DNA from: Pseudomonadota bacterium
Lineage (GTDB): Bacteria; Pseudomonadota; Gammaproteobacteria; Burkholderiales; Burkholderiaceae
Assembly (NCBI GenBank): GCA_023441105.1
Contig: JAEZQX010000160.1
Coordinates: 1 to 27,669 of the forward strand
Length of the DNA: 27,669 bases
Direction of reading: 5' to 3'
Position 1 is the stretch's first letter; each line of letters opens with the position of its first letter. The position numbers were made by a program, and so were the translations under genes. The notes under the pieces were generated by a model. The model worked only from the letters and a program-made list of their open reading frames with translations, ran no database searches and had not been told where the DNA came from. This document shows, one piece after another, positions 25,419 through 27,669 of the stretch.

Positions 25419-26861
25419 GTGATTTTTTCAATCTTCGGCAAAAGGGAGAAGGCAACTGCGCGTCGTCGCGACAGCGACATCGCCGCGCATCGCAATGGGC
25501 CCAGCACCAACCCGACGACGGCCACTGCCTCCACCACGGCGATCAACCAGCGCGAGATTGCCAGGCGCACCGCCGAGAAGATCGACCTGATCGAATCGCA
25601 GATGGACCTGGCCATCCCGGCCAAGGTTTCCAAGCCCGATGCCGCCCGCCCGGAGCGTTCCGATTCGCTGCCGCCCACGGCGCCGCAGCGACCTCTGCCC
25701 GCCGGCATCGAGGAGGGCGGCCTGGTCCGCTTCCCGTCAGCGCAGGCGCCAGCGGCCGGCAGCAAGCTGTCGCTGGTGCCGCTCAATGACCCGAGCACGT
25801 CGATCATCCTCGGCGACACCGGTGCCAAGCATTCGGTGGAGGTCTTGAGCTCCGGTCTCCTGCCGGTGTTCGAGGAAGCATCGGTGCTGTACTCCAATGG
25901 CCAGTCCAACGAGGCGGCCATGATCCTGTGGCAGGCCATCAAGGAAAACCAGCTCGGCCAGCACACCGAACAGGCCTGGAAGATGTTGTTCGAGCTTTAC
26001 CAGGCAGCCGGCCGGCGTCCCGAGTTCGAAAGCCTCGCCATCGACTACGCCTCGCGCTTCGAAAGCTCGCCGCCGGCCTGGAGCGACGACCTGTCGCCGC
26101 CGGCCGCTGTGGAAGCCCGTCCGCTTGCCGCCTCCACCATCGTCTTTCCGGTCAAGCTCGACGCCCAGGCGGTCAAGCAGATCGAGCAGATGCAGCGCGC
26201 GGCGCAGCGCAACCGGCCCGCCGAGGTGGATTTCAGCAAAGTGGCCAGCGTCGATGCCGTCGGTGCGGACCTGCTGCTGCGCGTGCTGGTGGATTTTCGC
26301 AAGAACGGCCGGCAGCTGACGCTCTCCGGCGTCGAGGAACTGCGCGCCGCGCTCGCTGCCGCCATCGAGAGCGGCCGGCGCGATCCGTCCGACGCCTGCT
26401 GGTTGCTCAAGCTCGAGACCCTGCGTTTCCTGGGCGAGCAGCAGCAGTTCGAGGACCTGGCCATCGAATATTGCGTGACCTACGAGGTGTCGCCGCCGTC
26501 TTGGGAACCGATGCCCTCTTCGATCCGCCTGCACAATGCGGCGGCGCCCACCGTGCGCGAAGCGCCGCGCGCCAGCCTCGGCGATGAGGCCTTCGCGCTG
26601 GAAGGCGAGATCGACGGTCGCCCGGAGGCGACCTTCAAGTCGCTGCGGGCCTACTCGCAGTCCCATGCCGAGGTGGTGATCGACTGCCGCCGGCTGCGCC
26701 GGATGGACTTCGTCTGTGCCGGCGAGATGCTCAACGAAGTCGCCGCGCTGCGCAGCGCCGGCAAGTTCCTGGTGTTCAAGGACCTGACCTACCTGGTCGC
26801 CTGCCTGATGATGGTCATGGGCATCCACGACCTGGCCGAGCTGAACCTGCGCACGCACTAG
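25419..26861 (+). CDS. Protein with two STAS domains and duplicated helical units
   Basis: A 480-residue cytoplasmic protein, GTG start. Residues 1-125 are basic then low complexity. The rest is a duplicated module: a helical unit with EFESLAIDYASRFESSPPAW (202-221) and a STAS domain (about 241-312, core AEVDFSKVASVDAVGADLLL), then unit two with QFEDLAIEYCVTYEVSPPSW (343-362) and a second STAS domain (about 391-478). The helical units recall the TPR-like C-terminal unit of FimV. STAS domains usually mediate regulatory partner binding, sometimes controlled by phosphorylation at a Ser or Thr. A similar gene is common next to hslV in Burkholderiales as I recall it. The function is not known. Confidence 0.8.
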   Translation: MIFSIFGKREKATARRRDSDIAAHRNGPSTNPTTATASTTAINQREIARRTAEKIDLIESQMDLAIPAKVSKPDAARPERSDSLPPTAPQRPLPAGIEEGGLVRFPSAQAPAAGSKLSLVPLNDPSTSIILGDTGAKHSVEVLSSGLLPVFEEASVLYSNGQSNEAAMILWQAIKENQLGQHTEQAWKMLFELYQAAGRRPEFESLAIDYASRFESSPPAWSDDLSPPAAVEARPLAASTIVFPVKLDAQAVKQIEQMQRAAQRNRPAEVDFSKVASVDAVGADLLLRVLVDFRKNGRQLTLSGVEELRAALAAAIESGRRDPSDACWLLKLETLRFLGEQQQFEDLAIEYCVTYEVSPPSWEPMPSSIRLHNAAAPTVREAPRASLGDEAFALEGEIDGRPEATFKSLRAYSQSHAEVVIDCRRLRRMDFVCAGEMLNEVAALRSAGKFLVFKDLTYLVACLMMVMGIHDLAELNLRTH

Positions 26862-26950
26862 CGCCTCGGCCGCGAGCCCGGCCGGCTATCGGGCTATTGA
26901 TTCGCGCCATATGATCCCCAAGTCATCCCGATGGGACTACTGGGAATCCA

Positions 26951-27469
26951 ATGACGACAATCGTTTCGGTACGGCGCGGCGACAAGGTCGCACTGGGCGG
27001 TGACGGCCAGGTTACCCTCGGCAACGTGGTGGTCAAGGCGAGCGCGCGCAAGGTGCGCCGGCTGCACAACGGCAAGGTCCTCGCCGGTTTCGCCGGCGGC
27101 ACGGCCGACGCCTTCACCCTCTTCGAGCGCTTCGACAGCAAGCTGGAGAAGCATCCCGGCAACCTGATGCGCGCCGCGGTCGAGCTCGCCAAGGACTGGC
27201 GCACCGACCGGATGCTGCGCCGCCTCGAGGCGATGCTGGCGGTGGCGGACAAGCAGCATTCGCTGATCATCACCGGCAACGGCGACGTGCTGGAGCCGGA
27301 GGACGGCCTGCTGGCCATCGGCTCCGGCGGACCCTATGCCCAGGCCGCGGCGCGGGCCCTGCTCGACAATACCGACCTCGAACCGGAGGCGATCATCACC
27401 AAGGCGCTGAGCATCGCCGGTGACATCTGCATCTACTCCAACCAGCATCACACCATCGAAAATCTATGA
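26951..27469 (+). CDS. hslV: ATP-dependent protease proteolytic subunit HslV
   Basis: HslV forms the double-hexamer peptidase chamber of the HslUV protease. The 172-residue protein begins [24 protein letters not shown]. Removal of Met exposes the N-terminal Thr nucleophile, which fixes the start. The Gly-rich segment [18 protein letters not shown] and the C-terminal [11 protein letters not shown] are standard. GGGAA lies 4 nt before the ATG. hslU follows 132 nt downstream, separated by palindromic sequence. I could not identify a convincing heat-shock (sigma-32) promoter in the 89 nt before hslV. Confidence 0.97.
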   Translation: MTTIVSVRRGDKVALGGDGQVTLGNVVVKASARKVRRLHNGKVLAGFAGGTADAFTLFERFDSKLEKHPGNLMRAAVELAKDWRTDRMLRRLEAMLAVADKQHSLIITGNGDVLEPEDGLLAIGSGGPYAQAAARALLDNTDLEPEAIITKALSIAGDICIYSNQHHTIENL

Positions 27470-27473
27470 GAGC

Positions 27474-27522
27474 TACCCCCCTTGGCGCCTTCGGCGCCTA
27501 CCCCCCTTCTACAGAAGGGGGG
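27474..27522. repeat. Palindromic repeat between hslV and hslU
   Basis: Two direct copies of CTACCCCCCTT (near 27474 and 27498) flank the perfect palindrome GGCGCC-TTC-GGCGCC (27484-27498). CCCCCCTTCT (27501-27510) pairs with AGAAGGGGGG (27513-27522). The G-run could pair with either C-run, giving alternative folds. There is no U-tract, so it is more like a repetitive extragenic palindrome than a terminator. Confidence 0.6.
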
Positions 27523-27601
27523 CGCCGCGAGCGGCCGGGCAAAGCCCGTTCCGCGCCGGCTGCTGGGTTGGGTTGGTTGCCTGCAGCCGTTGAGAAATGA
27601 A

Positions 27602-27669
27602 ATGACCCAGATGACCCCCCAGGAGATCGTCTCCGAGCTCGACAAGCACATCATCGGCCAGGACAAGGC
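27602..27669 (+). CDS. hslU: HslU ATPase subunit, N-terminal fragment (runs off window)
   Basis: The final 68 bases encode MTQMTPQEIVSELDKHIIGQ and DKA, the invariant start of the HslU unfoldase (PxEIVxELDKHIIGQ), which feeds substrates to HslV. A second ATG three codons later (27611) is an alternative start. The coding sequence continues beyond the end of the window. Confidence 0.93.
   Translation, partial: MTQMTPQEIVSELDKHIIGQDK

Noticed and set aside
26880..26950. Sigma-32 heat-shock promoter before hslV
   Set aside because: A CCATAT resembling the -10 half is present, but no CTTGAAA-like -35 lies at the required spacing.

Overview
The window is a GC-rich bacterial chromosomal segment, most likely from a betaproteobacterium of the order Burkholderiales. 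Three things point there: an S-adenosylhomocysteine (SAH) riboswitch in front of ahcY, several TctC-type ('Bug') periplasmic binding proteins, and the order lpxL-lpxL-dapF-DUF484-xerC-GTPase-dksA-STAS-hslV-hslU. The first 39 bases are not genomic. They match the Illumina Nextera i7-side adapter and mosaic end, so position 40 is a physical contig end.

Layout. 40-869: the truncated start of an exported protein, divergent from a 5-formyltetrahydrofolate cyclo-ligase. 785-3849 (minus): two overlapping genes for cyclic-di-GMP phosphodiesterase-type proteins, HD-GYP then EAL. The HD-GYP protein has lost the His of its HD motif. 4187-13581: an aldaric-acid catabolic island. A LacI-family repressor is divergent from tctC, L-talarate/galactarate dehydratase, 5-dehydro-4-deoxyglucarate dehydratase, tctC, glucarate dehydratase and galactarate dehydratase. 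A third tctC lies convergently behind. Two copies of a LacI-type operator, 73 bp centre to centre, sit in the divergent promoter region. 13689-13817: a decayed VapC (PIN) toxin fragment.

13828-18448 (minus): the activated-methyl cycle, metK then ahcY-tlyA-metF. An SAH riboswitch before ahcY overlaps an intrinsic terminator in a mutually exclusive way, which is the architecture of a genetic ON switch. The metK leader is long and holds a possible 16-codon upstream ORF. 18716-23428 (plus): two lipid A acyltransferase homologues, dapF, a DUF484 protein and xerC, tightly packed. 23429-23721: a structured intergenic stretch with inverted repeats. 23722-27669 (plus): a COG0523 GTPase, dksA lacking most zinc-finger cysteines, a two-STAS-domain protein built by internal duplication, hslV, a palindromic repeat, and the start of hslU, which runs off the window.

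How it fits together. The aldarate island should let the cell import glucarate, galactarate and related diacids and take them to 2-oxoglutarate semialdehyde. The last dehydrogenase and the TctA/TctB membrane partners are not in the window. The metK-ahcY-tlyA-metF block makes S-adenosylmethionine, clears SAH and supplies methyl groups. No tRNA, rRNA, insertion sequence, CRISPR array or prophage was seen. The most novel-looking signals are regulatory: the looping-type operator pair, the metK leader, and the hairpin elements near 23.5 kb and 27.5 kb.
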